DNA of 49,961 nucleotides from Planctomycetota bacterium (GTDB lineage Bacteria > Planctomycetota > UBA1135 > GCA-002686595). Every line of letters starts with the position of its first letter. Within the stretch, counting starts at the first letter, position 1. Below the pieces are notes generated by a model. It worked only from the letters and a program-made list of their open reading frames with translations. It was not told where the DNA came from and did no database searches. The translations under genes and the position numbers were made by a program. This document shows positions 17,780 to 25,566 of this stretch, one piece after another. The DNA lies in NCBI GenBank assembly GCA_002862085.1, contig PKCK01000093.1, positions 1-49,961 of the forward strand, read 5' to 3'.

Positions 17780-18376
17780 TCAGGACCCCGCGGCGTCCCG
17801 AAGCCGCGCCTCGAGGCGGTCCAGGTACCGCGCGCTGCGGCGCGCGTCCGCCCTGCAGGCCTCGAGCTCGTCCTCGGCCTTTTTCCGCGCGGCGTGGCCG
17901 AGGGCCAACGTCCGGCGCAGCCCCGAGATCTCCTCCGCCTGCGCGACCAGACGCGCCCGTACCCGGCCGCGGAGGGCGAGCATGCGCCCGCGCTTCCGGC
18001 GAGCGTCGGCATCCGCGATGGCCAGGGGCAGGAGGCGGGACTCCAGCTCGGCGACGTGCTCGTCGCGCTCCTCGAGCGCGCTCACCAGCGCTTTCCGCGC
18101 GTCCTCCGCCGCAGCGAGTCGACCGTCGGCCTGCCGCAGCTGCTCTTTCAGCCGGGCGACCTCGATGGCGAACTGAGCGTTGCTGGCCATCACCTCGCCG
18201 AAGCACTGCTCCTGGATCACGAGCAACTCCTCCAGCCGCTCGAGGCTCTCGCTCTGCTCCGTGTCCCGCTCTTCCGACACGTCTCGGGCGACCACCGCCG
18301 CCAGGCGTCGACGGGCAGGCTGCTCCTGGACATCGGGATCGTGGAACGGGTTGGGGATACGACGCTGCACATTCAT
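17780..18376 (-). CDS. Coiled-coil protein of unknown function
   Basis: A 198-residue, highly charged protein predicted by eye to be mostly a long coiled coil, with heptad-like spacing of Leu/Ala from about residue 45 to the end (ESLERLEELLVIQEQ, ARLKEQLRQADGRL, EDELEACRADARR). There is no signal peptide or membrane segment, so it is probably cytosolic and possibly structural. Two adjacent starts exist, GTG at 18377-18379 and ATG at 18374-18376; the ATG is used here. It is divergent from the lipoprotein gene at 18426 and heads the minus-strand run including the CobW-type gene, 61 bases downstream. I do not recognise a family. Confidence 0.65.
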   Translation of the reverse strand: MNVQRRIPNPFHDPDVQEQPARRRLAAVVARDVSEERDTEQSESLERLEELLVIQEQCFGEVMASNAQFAIEVARLKEQLRQADGRLAAAEDARKALVSALEERDEHVAELESRLLPLAIADADARRKRGRMLALRGRVRARLVAQAEEISGLRRTLALGHAARKKAEDELEACRADARRSARYLDRLEARLRDAAGS

Positions 18377-18425
18377 CACGCGTTCGAAGCTACCCTCGCG
18401 GCGGGACTTCGAGTCCCGAACAGAG

Positions 18426-19751
18426 GTGAGTCAAGGTCATTCCGGAGAGCCGCGTCCCAGCGGGCGACACTGCGGCCGGTGCGCCGTTTCTTTTCGAGGC
18501 GCTTTCGGCGCGATTCTCGTTCTGATCGCGACGCTCGCCGGCGGCTGTGGGCGCGACGAGACGCCCGCCAGCGCCGAGGCTCCCCCCGGGTTCTGGTTCG
18601 GCGAGGGCACCGACGACGCCGGCGGACTGAGCGGTCTTCCCTACGCGAACGGCTACGAGGCCGACGGCGGCGGCTGGACCGGCCTCCGTCTCACGGGGGA
18701 CGGCTCTCCTCCCATCGGCCTTCCGGCGCTGTTCTCGTCCGGGCACGAACCCGCGGCCTACGTTCTTCGCGCCGACGGATCCGTGCGGGCGCGCTGGAGC
18801 CTCGAGGCCGCGGGAGAGAGCGCGGCTGTCATGCCGCCCTTCGAGCATCCGTCACAGCGCGCCTGGCGCGCGCTTCTTCCGCTCCCGAACGGCGGACTGC
18901 TCGCGATCCACGAGGGGCTGTGCCTCGTCCGCCTCGACGCGGATTCACAGGTCGTCTGGTCCGGCGCGCCGCGTGCGCACCACGACGTCTGCCTGATCGA
19001 CGGCGAACGCGCGTGCGTGCTCGACCGGGAGCGGCGCTCCCGGATCGACGACGGCGCGTCTGCGCGCCCTGTCCCCTACCTGAGCGAGGACGGCCTCCGG
19101 GTGGTGTCGCTCGCGACGGGCGAGACGCTACGAAGGATCTCCCTCGTCGACGCGCTCATGGACTCACGCTGGTCCTCGATCCTCGTGGAGGCTTGGCCGG
19201 GGTCGGGAGTCGTGGAGATCGGAGACGGCACCGGCGACATCGAACTGGGCCTGGATCCTCTGCACGCCAATGGTGTCGAGCTCGATCCCGACGCCGGCGG
19301 TGAGGTCGCCATCGTGTTCCTGCGTGACGTCGGCGCGCTCGCGCGGATCGACCTCGTCAGCGGTGAGCTTCTGTCCCTCGACCTCGGCCCCTGGGTCGGC
19401 GCCCACGACCCGCAGCCGGTTCCGGGCCGCGCGGGGTGGACGGCCCTGTTCGACAACCACGGCGCGCGCGGCGTCACCCCTCCTCGCTCGCGCGTGGTGC
19501 TGACCGACGGGCGGCGCACGGAGGAATTCGACGCCCGGCCGGGATCGTTCCGGTCCGAGGTCTGCGGCGCGATCGCGGCGCTCGAGGGAGGCGGCTGGCT
19601 CGTCACCTCGACGACGGAGGGCCGGGCGCTCGCGTTCGGACCGAACGGCTCTCTCGCGTGGGAGTTCCGGACGCCGTTCCGCATCGAGGAGCAGGGGCTC
19701 ATCGCGGCGCTTCTCGACATGAGACCTCTCCGTCCCACGGCGCCGCGCTGA
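18426..19751 (+). CDS. Arylsulfotransferase-like propeller lipoprotein
   Basis: A 441-residue lipoprotein. The GTG at 18426 is chosen because it precedes a signal with lipobox LAGGC and is the nearest in-frame start; the N-region is rather long (about 36 residues before the Cys). The mature part has the repeated outline of arylsulfotransferase (ASST-like) propellers: AYVLRADGSVRARW, RAHHDVCLIDG, DPLHANGVELDP, DNHGARGVTPPRSRV and LAFGPNGSLAWEF. In that family paired His residues participate in sulfate transfer, but many planctomycete members are uncharacterised. It shares a 49-base divergent region with the coiled-coil gene. Confidence 0.68.
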   Translation: MSQGHSGEPRPSGRHCGRCAVSFRGAFGAILVLIATLAGGCGRDETPASAEAPPGFWFGEGTDDAGGLSGLPYANGYEADGGGWTGLRLTGDGSPPIGLPALFSSGHEPAAYVLRADGSVRARWSLEAAGESAAVMPPFEHPSQRAWRALLPLPNGGLLAIHEGLCLVRLDADSQVVWSGAPRAHHDVCLIDGERACVLDRERRSRIDDGASARPVPYLSEDGLRVVSLATGETLRRISLVDALMDSRWSSILVEAWPGSGVVEIGDGTGDIELGLDPLHANGVELDPDAGGEVAIVFLRDVGALARIDLVSGELLSLDLGPWVGAHDPQPVPGRAGWTALFDNHGARGVTPPRSRVVLTDGRRTEEFDARPGSFRSEVCGAIAALEGGGWLVTSTTEGRALAFGPNGSLAWEFRTPFRIEEQGLIAALLDMRPLRPTAPR

Positions 19752-19829
19752 GGCCACCAGGGCTCAACCGGACCGGCGGAGCAGGTCGAGGTGACCCGTG
19801 GAGGAGGCTTCCCGCCTCGCACCGCCCCG

Positions 19830-20597
19830 ATGTTGCTGAGCCTTTTCAAGCGCGGCCAAAGCGGACCGAAAGACGCGCCGGAGCGCTCGTTCGCGAGCCC
19901 TGCGATGCCGGACGCGGCCGATCTTCACGTGACGCTGCGGACGGGCGGCGAGCCGCCCTTCCGCGTCCACCTCGAGCGGATGAGCATCCAGGGCGCGATC
20001 ATCGTCCTGCCCTTCCACCTCGCCCCGCCGGACGGCAGCGCGGCAGAGCTGGAGATTCGCCACATCGAGGATCGCTGGACGGTGACGACCGCGGCGCTCG
20101 CGCGCGAGACACACAAGGCGTCGAGCGACTCGGTGCGCGTCGAGCTGCGGTTCACCAATCTCGGCGGCCTCTACGCACAGCTCGACGACGCCCTCGGTCG
20201 CTACTTCGATCGTCGCGCTGCCGCGCGAATCACGCCCGAGTTCCCCGCTGACGTCAGGGTGAAGCTCGCCCAGGGCGCGCACCGAGCGCGGGGCTCCGCC
20301 CATGACCTCTCTCTCACGGGGGTCGGTGCGACCGTGTCGCTCGTCGAGGCCTTCCCCTTCAAGGGCGGTGAACTCGCGGAGCTCACTCTCGACATCCCCG
20401 GATGCCAGCCCGAGCTCGTCGGACCGGTCTTCGTCAAACACGTCCACCGCGCGGGTCCACGCGCGGTGCTCGGCGTGGAGTTCGACCTGCTCGCCGACTC
20501 GCCCCTGCGCGCGCGGCGCTCCGAGTACGTGCGCTTCGTCGAGGAGCGGATGTCCGAGTTCGAGCGGCTCCAGGGACGACTCGGCCGCACGGCCTGA
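19830..20597 (+). CDS. PilZ-domain protein
   Basis: A 255-residue cytosolic protein with a canonical C-terminal PilZ domain, the c-di-GMP receptor module. The RxxxR motif is at R119-R123 (DRRAAAR) and DxSxxG at 149-154 (HDLSLTGVG), followed by strands to VLGVEFDLL. The N-terminal half (about 30-110) looks like a second, degenerate PilZ-like beta domain (HLERMSIQGAIIVLP). Start is the ATG at 19830; a GTG at 19791 is an alternative. Conserved ligand motifs suggest c-di-GMP binding; the output is unknown. About 300 apparently empty bases follow. Confidence 0.83.
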   Translation: MLLSLFKRGQSGPKDAPERSFASPAMPDAADLHVTLRTGGEPPFRVHLERMSIQGAIIVLPFHLAPPDGSAAELEIRHIEDRWTVTTAALARETHKASSDSVRVELRFTNLGGLYAQLDDALGRYFDRRAAARITPEFPADVRVKLAQGAHRARGSAHDLSLTGVGATVSLVEAFPFKGGELAELTLDIPGCQPELVGPVFVKHVHRAGPRAVLGVEFDLLADSPLRARRSEYVRFVEERMSEFERLQGRLGRTA

Positions 20598-20898
20598 GCA
20601 CGGGCAGACGCCGCGCAGGAAGGGCCGGGATCGACCGCGGCCGGCCGGGTTCCGCTCCAGCCTCCGCGCGAGGCCCGATGTCTCTTCCCCTCCGCTCACC
20701 GTGGCGCTCCTGCTCCCGCGTGGCGGCTCGCTCCCCCGGGTCCTCCCTCCGGGGAGGCCTCGAGCCGCCGATCGGCCGCGCTCCGCGGCGCTGGAGCGCC
20801 CGGGCCGCCGGCCGCGCGGCGGTCGCTCACCCGCACACGAGCCCGCTCAGGCCCGCACGGCGTGGAACCGGACGCCGCTCGCGGGTTAGCGTGGGCCC
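20598..20898. other. Intergenic region, nothing recognised
   Basis: These 301 GC-rich bases between the PilZ gene and the potassium-channel gene contain no convincing coding frame, RNA gene or promoter that I can identify. Confidence 0.5.
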
Positions 20899-21723
20899 AT
20901 GGACGACCGCAAGAGGCGCGGAGCACGTGAGTGGCTCTTCGAGACGATCTTCGAGCACGAGACGGCCTGGGGCCGCGCGTTCGACATCGCGCTCCTGATC
21001 GTCATCGTCGTGAGCGTCCTGATCGTCATGCTCGAGAGCGTGCCGTCGATCGAGGAGCGCCACGGGGCCCTCCTTCGAGGCACGGAGTGGGTCCTCACGA
21101 TCGTCTTCACGCTCGAGTACCTCACCCGGCTGTACTGCTACCCGCGCCCGGCCGTCTACGCGCGCAGCTTCTTCGGGCTGGTCGATCTCCTCGCCGTCCT
21201 ACCGACGTACGTCGCCGCGGTCTTCCCCGGCGCACAGGCCCTCCTCGTGGTGCGGATGATCCGGCTCCTGCGGGTCTTCCGGATCCTCAAGCTCGCGCAC
21301 TTCGTCCGGCAGGCCGACGACCTGTCCGAAGCCCTCAGGGCGAGCGCGCCGAAGATCATCGTCTTCGTGATCACCGTCGTGATCCTGACCACGATCTCCG
21401 GCTCCCTGATGTATCTCATCGAAGGCCCCGAGCACGGCTTCGACAACATCCCGCACGGGGTCTACTGGGCGATCGTGACGCTGACGACCGTCGGCTACGG
21501 CGACATCTCACCGGAGACGCCGATCGGACAGTTCGTCTCCTCGCTCATCATGATCATGGGCTACGGCGTGATCGCCGTGCCGACCGGGATCGTGAGCGCC
21601 GAGCTCACGCGCCGCCCGGCGATCGACGCGGTCTCCGGCCGCTGCTGCGGATCGTGTGGCTTCGAGCGCCACGCGAGCGACGCGATCCACTGCGCGCGGT
21701 GCGGCGAGGTACTCGAGCGATGA
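20899..21723 (+). CDS. Voltage-gated-type potassium channel with C-terminal zinc ribbon
   Basis: A 274-residue inner-membrane K+ channel of the six-helix family. S1 is at about 28-45 and S2 at 63-78. The S4-like segment VVRMIRLLRVFRILKL has Arg about every third residue, and pore helices flank the selectivity filter TVGYGD (197-202). The inner helix carries IMGYGVIAVPTG. After the last helix comes a short tail with two zinc-knuckle pairs, CGSC (250-253) and CARC (265-268), resembling a rubredoxin-type zinc ribbon, unusual in place of a ligand-binding domain. The stop overlaps the next gene by four bases (ATGA), implying translational coupling with the GT9 gene. Confidence 0.9.
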   Translation: MDDRKRRGAREWLFETIFEHETAWGRAFDIALLIVIVVSVLIVMLESVPSIEERHGALLRGTEWVLTIVFTLEYLTRLYCYPRPAVYARSFFGLVDLLAVLPTYVAAVFPGAQALLVVRMIRLLRVFRILKLAHFVRQADDLSEALRASAPKIIVFVITVVILTTISGSLMYLIEGPEHGFDNIPHGVYWAIVTLTTVGYGDISPETPIGQFVSSLIMIMGYGVIAVPTGIVSAELTRRPAIDAVSGRCCGSCGFERHASDAIHCARCGEVLER

Positions 21724-22787
21724 AAGGGCAACCGGCCGCGCCCGCGAGGGTGCTGATCGTACGCCTCGGCGCGATCGGCGATGTGGCCAACGCACTCGTC
21801 GTCGCGAACGCGCTGCGCGAAGCTCGCCCCGGGTGCTTCATCGGCTGGGCCGTGCACCCGCTGAGCGCTCCGCTCGTGGAGGGACATCCTGCGATCGACA
21901 GGGTCCATGTCTGGCCGCGGGGGACCGGCGTCGCAGGCGTCCGCGCGCTGCGGCGCGAGATCGTCGCGGAGGGCTACGACGTCGCGATCGATCTCCAGCG
22001 GCTCCAGAAGAGCTCCCTCGTCGCGAGGCTGTCGGGCGCGCCCCGCGTCCTCGGCTTCGATCGGGCGCGCACGAAGGAGCTGAGCTGGATCTGGACGCGC
22101 GAGCGGATCGAAGCCGGCCCCCGTCGCGAGCACATGGTGCGTCAGTACATGCGCTTCCCACGCCTCCTCGGCCTCCCGGACGCGCCCCCGCGCCGCTCGC
22201 TCCCCGATCCTGGGGCCGCGGCGGCGTTCGCGGACGACTTCGCGGCGAATCATGGCGCGCCGCTGCTGCTCAACCTCGGTGCGTCGAGACCGGACAAGCT
22301 CTGGCCGCCGTCCTCCTTCCGAGATCTCGCCCGCGACCTCATCGAGTCGCCCCTCGACGGCTTCGACGGCCCGCTCGTGCTGACCGGCGGCCCGGGGGAT
22401 CGCGCCGCCGCGGACGAGGTCGCGCGCGATCTCGAGGTGCACGATCTGGTCGGGCGGACGAGCCTCCCCGAGCTCTGGGCGCTCTGCGCTCGATCCCGTG
22501 CCATGGTCAGCGCCGATACGGGTCCGATGCACCTCTGCGCCGCCGTGGGGACGCCGACCGTGGCGCTCTTCGGCCCCGGCGATCCGGCGCGGACGGGGCC
22601 TTACGGGGAGCAGCACGTCGTGCTCGTCGCGGGACGTCCCCTCGCCATGGAGGAAGGATCGGTCTCCCTCGAGGAGGACCACACGCCCGCGGCGATGGCC
22701 GAGACGACGCCGCGCGACGTGCGGACGGCGCTCCAGAAGCTCCTCGGCGCCGGCCGTGAACCCGGCGCACCGGAGCGATCCGCGTGA
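21720..22787 (+). CDS. GT9-family glycosyltransferase (heptosyltransferase-like)
   Basis: A 355-residue protein of glycosyltransferase family 9 (ADP-heptose:LPS heptosyltransferase type), adding sugars to the lipopolysaccharide core at the cytosolic face of the inner membrane. It starts RVLIVRLGAIGDVANALVV, the family's N-terminal signature, and has a C-terminal Rossmann half with LLLNLGASRPDKLWP, LVLTGGPGDRAAADEVA and the donor-binding SADTGPMHLCAAVGTPTVALFGP. The ATG at 21720 overlaps the channel stop. The actual sugar donor is unknown. It converges on the DUF445 gene with 37 bases between them. Confidence 0.9.
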   Translation: MKGQPAAPARVLIVRLGAIGDVANALVVANALREARPGCFIGWAVHPLSAPLVEGHPAIDRVHVWPRGTGVAGVRALRREIVAEGYDVAIDLQRLQKSSLVARLSGAPRVLGFDRARTKELSWIWTRERIEAGPRREHMVRQYMRFPRLLGLPDAPPRRSLPDPGAAAAFADDFAANHGAPLLLNLGASRPDKLWPPSSFRDLARDLIESPLDGFDGPLVLTGGPGDRAAADEVARDLEVHDLVGRTSLPELWALCARSRAMVSADTGPMHLCAAVGTPTVALFGPGDPARTGPYGEQHVVLVAGRPLAMEEGSVSLEEDHTPAAMAETTPRDVRTALQKLLGAGREPGAPERSA

Positions 22788-22824
22788 GGGCGCGGCTGGC
22801 GAGGGCTCCGGGGCGAAGCGCTGC

Positions 22825-23427
22825 TCAGATCAGCGCCAGTAAGCACGCCTGAGCGAGCCCCACGAGGCCGCCCAGGACTCCCCCGAGGACCTCGATCGAG
22901 CGCAGCTCACGCGAGGCGACCTGGAGCACGAGCTCCTCGATGCGGGCCACGGGGAACGCGGCCACCTTCGCCTCCACCACGGAGTGGACGTCGATGCCCT
23001 TCTCGAGGCCTTCCTGGAGCGCCGCCGCGAGCTCCTCGCGGTTCGAGGTGACGCCCTCGACCGCGTGTCGTCGGAGGTCCGCGACGCGCTCGTCGGTGAG
23101 GAATCCGCCCACGAGCGGGAGCTGCCGCAGCTCCTCGATCTTCGGACGGAGCCCTCGCTCGAAGGCTCTGTCCACGAGGGCCTCCAGCTCCACCGCCTCC
23201 AGCGCACCGGTGAGGTCCTCGGGGCGGACGAGGTGATCCCCCACCACGGCGCCGATGCTGCGGGCGAGCTCCGGCTGCCGACGTCCGATGAGCCCTTGGA
23301 CCCGGAAGCCGAGGACGCGACGGGGTTCGACGGGTCGAAAGATCATCCGGACGGCGAGGCGGTTGGTCGCGTAGCCGATGAGAGCGCCCACGAGCGGGAG
23401 CACGAGCCAGAGGGTCGAGGGTTCCAT
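22825..23427 (-). CDS. DUF445-family membrane-associated protein
   Basis: A 200-residue protein of the DUF445/YheB-like family. The N-terminus matches the family: MEPSTLWLVLPLVGALIGYATNRLAVRMIFRP, in which an initial membrane helix leads into the conserved GYxTNxLAxxMlFrP signature. A helical domain follows (QGLIGRRQPELARSIGAVVG, LVGGFLTDERVADLRR), and the C-terminal helix GGVLGGLVGLAQACLLALI is a second hydrophobic segment. Family function is not established. Start is the ATG at 23425-23427. It is divergent from the epimerase-like gene at 23479. Confidence 0.82.
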   Translation of the reverse strand: MEPSTLWLVLPLVGALIGYATNRLAVRMIFRPVEPRRVLGFRVQGLIGRRQPELARSIGAVVGDHLVRPEDLTGALEAVELEALVDRAFERGLRPKIEELRQLPLVGGFLTDERVADLRRHAVEGVTSNREELAAALQEGLEKGIDVHSVVEAKVAAFPVARIEELVLQVASRELRSIEVLGGVLGGLVGLAQACLLALI

Positions 23428-23478
23428 GGGACGGGGAAGGGTAAGGAGCGGAGGGCTCGAGTCGATACCATCCCTCCC

Positions 23479-24306
23479 GTGGCCGCCCAGACGAGCAGCG
23501 TCCCCCGCCGGGAGGACCTCGAGCTGCGCGCCGCTCCGCCGGTGGCCTTCGTGCTCGGCGCGAGCGGTTACGTGGGCGCGTCGCTCGTGGAAGCCCTCGC
23601 GCGGGACGAGCACGTCGCCCGGGTGATCGCGCACGTCCGTCCGGAGTCCCCGCGGGCGAGCGCGCTCGCGACGAGGCTCGAGCGTCATGCGCCGCGCGCC
23701 GAGGTCGATCGGACTCCGCTCGAGGCCGGTGCGCTCATGGAGGCTCTCGAGGCCCTCGCGCCGACGCACCTGTTCCTCTGTCACGGCACGACGGCGAGGC
23801 GCGCGAGGTCGGAGGGCATCGCGAACCCGTACGAGGCCGTCGACGTGGGCCTGACCGGGCTCCTCTGCGAGCAGGCCGCTGCGCTCACCCGCCCGCCCCG
23901 CGTCGTGCTCCTCTCCTCCATGGGGACGGGGCCCCGCGCCCGGGGCGCGTACCTGTCCGCCCGCTGGCGGGCGGAGGAGATCGTGCGCGCGAGCGGTCTC
24001 CCCCACACCATCTGCCGCGCTCCGCTGCTCACGGGTCCGGACCGCGCCGAGTCCCGACCGGGCGAGCGCTGGGCCGCGCGGCTCCTCGACCCTCTCCTCG
24101 GATTCGTGGGCGCGCTCGGGGCGCGACGCCTCGCCGCGCGCTATCGATCCATGGACGCGACGGAGGCCGCGGAGGGCCTCGTCCGCACGGGCTTTCACTA
24201 CATGACGATCGGACGCGTCGTCCTGGGTGATGAACTCCGGCGACGCGGGGTCTACGAGACGGAGACGCCGGCCCCCGCATCCCGGCGCGAGGGGGGCCGT
24301 CACTGA
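23479..24306 (+). CDS. NAD(P)-binding SDR/epimerase-like protein
   Basis: A 275-residue Rossmann-fold protein of the NAD-dependent epimerase/dehydratase (atypical SDR) type. The dinucleotide-binding motif GASGYVGASLVEAL begins near residue 26, LFLCHGTT corresponds to the strand-4 region, and VVLLSSMGTG leads to a YLSARWRAEEIVRASGL segment occupying the usual YxxxK position (here Y-LSAR-W, so the catalytic Lys is not obvious). Reductase activity is therefore uncertain; it may be a non-catalytic relative. The start is a GTG at 23479. The next gene begins two bases after its stop, so they form an operon. Confidence 0.75.
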   Translation: MAAQTSSVPRREDLELRAAPPVAFVLGASGYVGASLVEALARDEHVARVIAHVRPESPRASALATRLERHAPRAEVDRTPLEAGALMEALEALAPTHLFLCHGTTARRARSEGIANPYEAVDVGLTGLLCEQAAALTRPPRVVLLSSMGTGPRARGAYLSARWRAEEIVRASGLPHTICRAPLLTGPDRAESRPGERWAARLLDPLLGFVGALGARRLAARYRSMDATEAAEGLVRTGFHYMTIGRVVLGDELRRRGVYETETPAPASRREGGRH

Positions 24307-24308
24307 CG

Positions 24309-25523
24309 ATGCAACGCGACCGAAGACAGCACGCGACCCACGCGCAGGTGGACCACGACGAGGAGGAGGGAGAGCGCGGTGCGCACACCCTCGAGGTCGT
24401 CGAGGGGGTCATCACGGGCGTCTACGGCCACGACGTGTTCGTGGAACTCGGGCCCCGCAAGGAGGGTGTGATCTCCCGCGAAGCCTTCCTGGAGCCTCCT
24501 GCCATCGGACAGCGTCACTCCTTCACGCTCCGCGGCCGCGAGGACTCGCTGTGGATCCTCAACCTGATCGAGGAGCGCACCCTCGAGCAGTGGGTGGAGC
24601 TCGAGGAAGGGAGCCTCACGACCGCGCGAGTCACCCGCTCGACCCACGACGGCTACCAGCTCAAGATCGGGCCGCTGCACGCGTTCATGCCCTTCTCGAA
24701 GAGCGGCGTGCGGCGCGGCAAGGACCGCCCCAAGCTCCTCGGCCGCTCCGTCGTGGTCGAGGTGCTCCACGTCGACGCCGACAAGCAGCGGGCCGTCGTG
24801 TCGCGCAAATCCGTCCTCAAGATGCAGCGCGAGGGGCGCGATCCCCACAGCGTCGTTCCCGGGCAGACCGTGCAGGGACGCGTGACGCGCATCGAGAGCT
24901 ACGGAGTCTTCCTGCGGTTCGGCCGCGGCCGCGAAGGGCTCTGCCACGTGTCCAACATGTCGGTGGATCGCCTGGATCATCCCTCGGACATGGTCAGCGT
25001 CGGCGACGTGCTGGACGCGCGAGTCCTCCACGTACGAGCAGGCGGCAAGCGCATCGCGCTCGGGCTCAAGCAGCTCCACGAGAGTCCCTGGGCGCGCGCC
25101 GAGCGCGAGCACTGGGAGGGGCAGATCGTCCCGATCGAGCTCGTCCGGGTCGGTGACTTCGGGGCCGTCGCCCGCTTGATGCCCGGCATCGACGGGATCG
25201 TGCCCATCTCCGAATGCGGCGGGCTGCAGCCGCGCATCGGTCTCGCCGTCGGTGACCGTCGCTCGGCGCGGATCCTCGAGCTCGACCCCGACGATCAGCG
25301 CATCGCGTTCTCGCTCCAGCACCTGGACGGGCGGCTCGTGGACCTGGACGAGGCGGAGACCATGGCGTCCTTCGAGTCGCTCCTCGCCGAGCGCGGCCGG
25401 GGCCGCAGCGTCGGGACGCGCGACGACGCCGACGAGGACGGCACTGCCGGGACCAACCTCGGAGCCCTTCTCCGACGCGCCCTCGGCGGCGAGTCCTCCG
25501 AGATCGACGCGAGCTCGGTCTGA
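24309..25523 (+). CDS. Multi-S1-domain RNA-binding protein (ribosomal protein S1-like)
   Basis: A 404-residue protein built of four S1 (OB-fold) RNA-binding domains: about 28-90 (VVEGVITGVYGHDVFVELG), 98-185 (with the adapted AFMPFSKSG), 190-262 (VQGRVTRIESYGVFLRFG...GLCHVSNMS, the most canonical) and 272-345 (PGIDGIVPISECG). It resembles short S1 homologues and probably binds mRNA in the cytosol. The acidic, low-complexity tail (DDADEDGTAGTN) may be disordered. It lies two bases after the epimerase-like gene and converges with the membrane-protein gene downstream. Whether it is the main ribosomal S1 or a paralogue cannot be told, so no symbol is assigned. Confidence 0.85.
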   Translation: MQRDRRQHATHAQVDHDEEEGERGAHTLEVVEGVITGVYGHDVFVELGPRKEGVISREAFLEPPAIGQRHSFTLRGREDSLWILNLIEERTLEQWVELEEGSLTTARVTRSTHDGYQLKIGPLHAFMPFSKSGVRRGKDRPKLLGRSVVVEVLHVDADKQRAVVSRKSVLKMQREGRDPHSVVPGQTVQGRVTRIESYGVFLRFGRGREGLCHVSNMSVDRLDHPSDMVSVGDVLDARVLHVRAGGKRIALGLKQLHESPWARAEREHWEGQIVPIELVRVGDFGAVARLMPGIDGIVPISECGGLQPRIGLAVGDRRSARILELDPDDQRIAFSLQHLDGRLVDLDEAETMASFESLLAERGRGRSVGTRDDADEDGTAGTNLGALLRRALGGESSEIDASSV

Positions 25524-25532
25524 GCGTCTTCG

Positions 25533-25560
25533 TCCCGGGACCGTTGCACGTCCCCCGGGA
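25533..25560. terminator. Small hairpin between converging genes
   Basis: A 7-bp stem, TCCCGGG (25533-25539) with CCCGGGA (25554-25560), sits in the 43-base gap between two converging genes and could end both transcripts. There is no T-run. Confidence 0.35.
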
Positions 25561-25566
25561 GACCGA

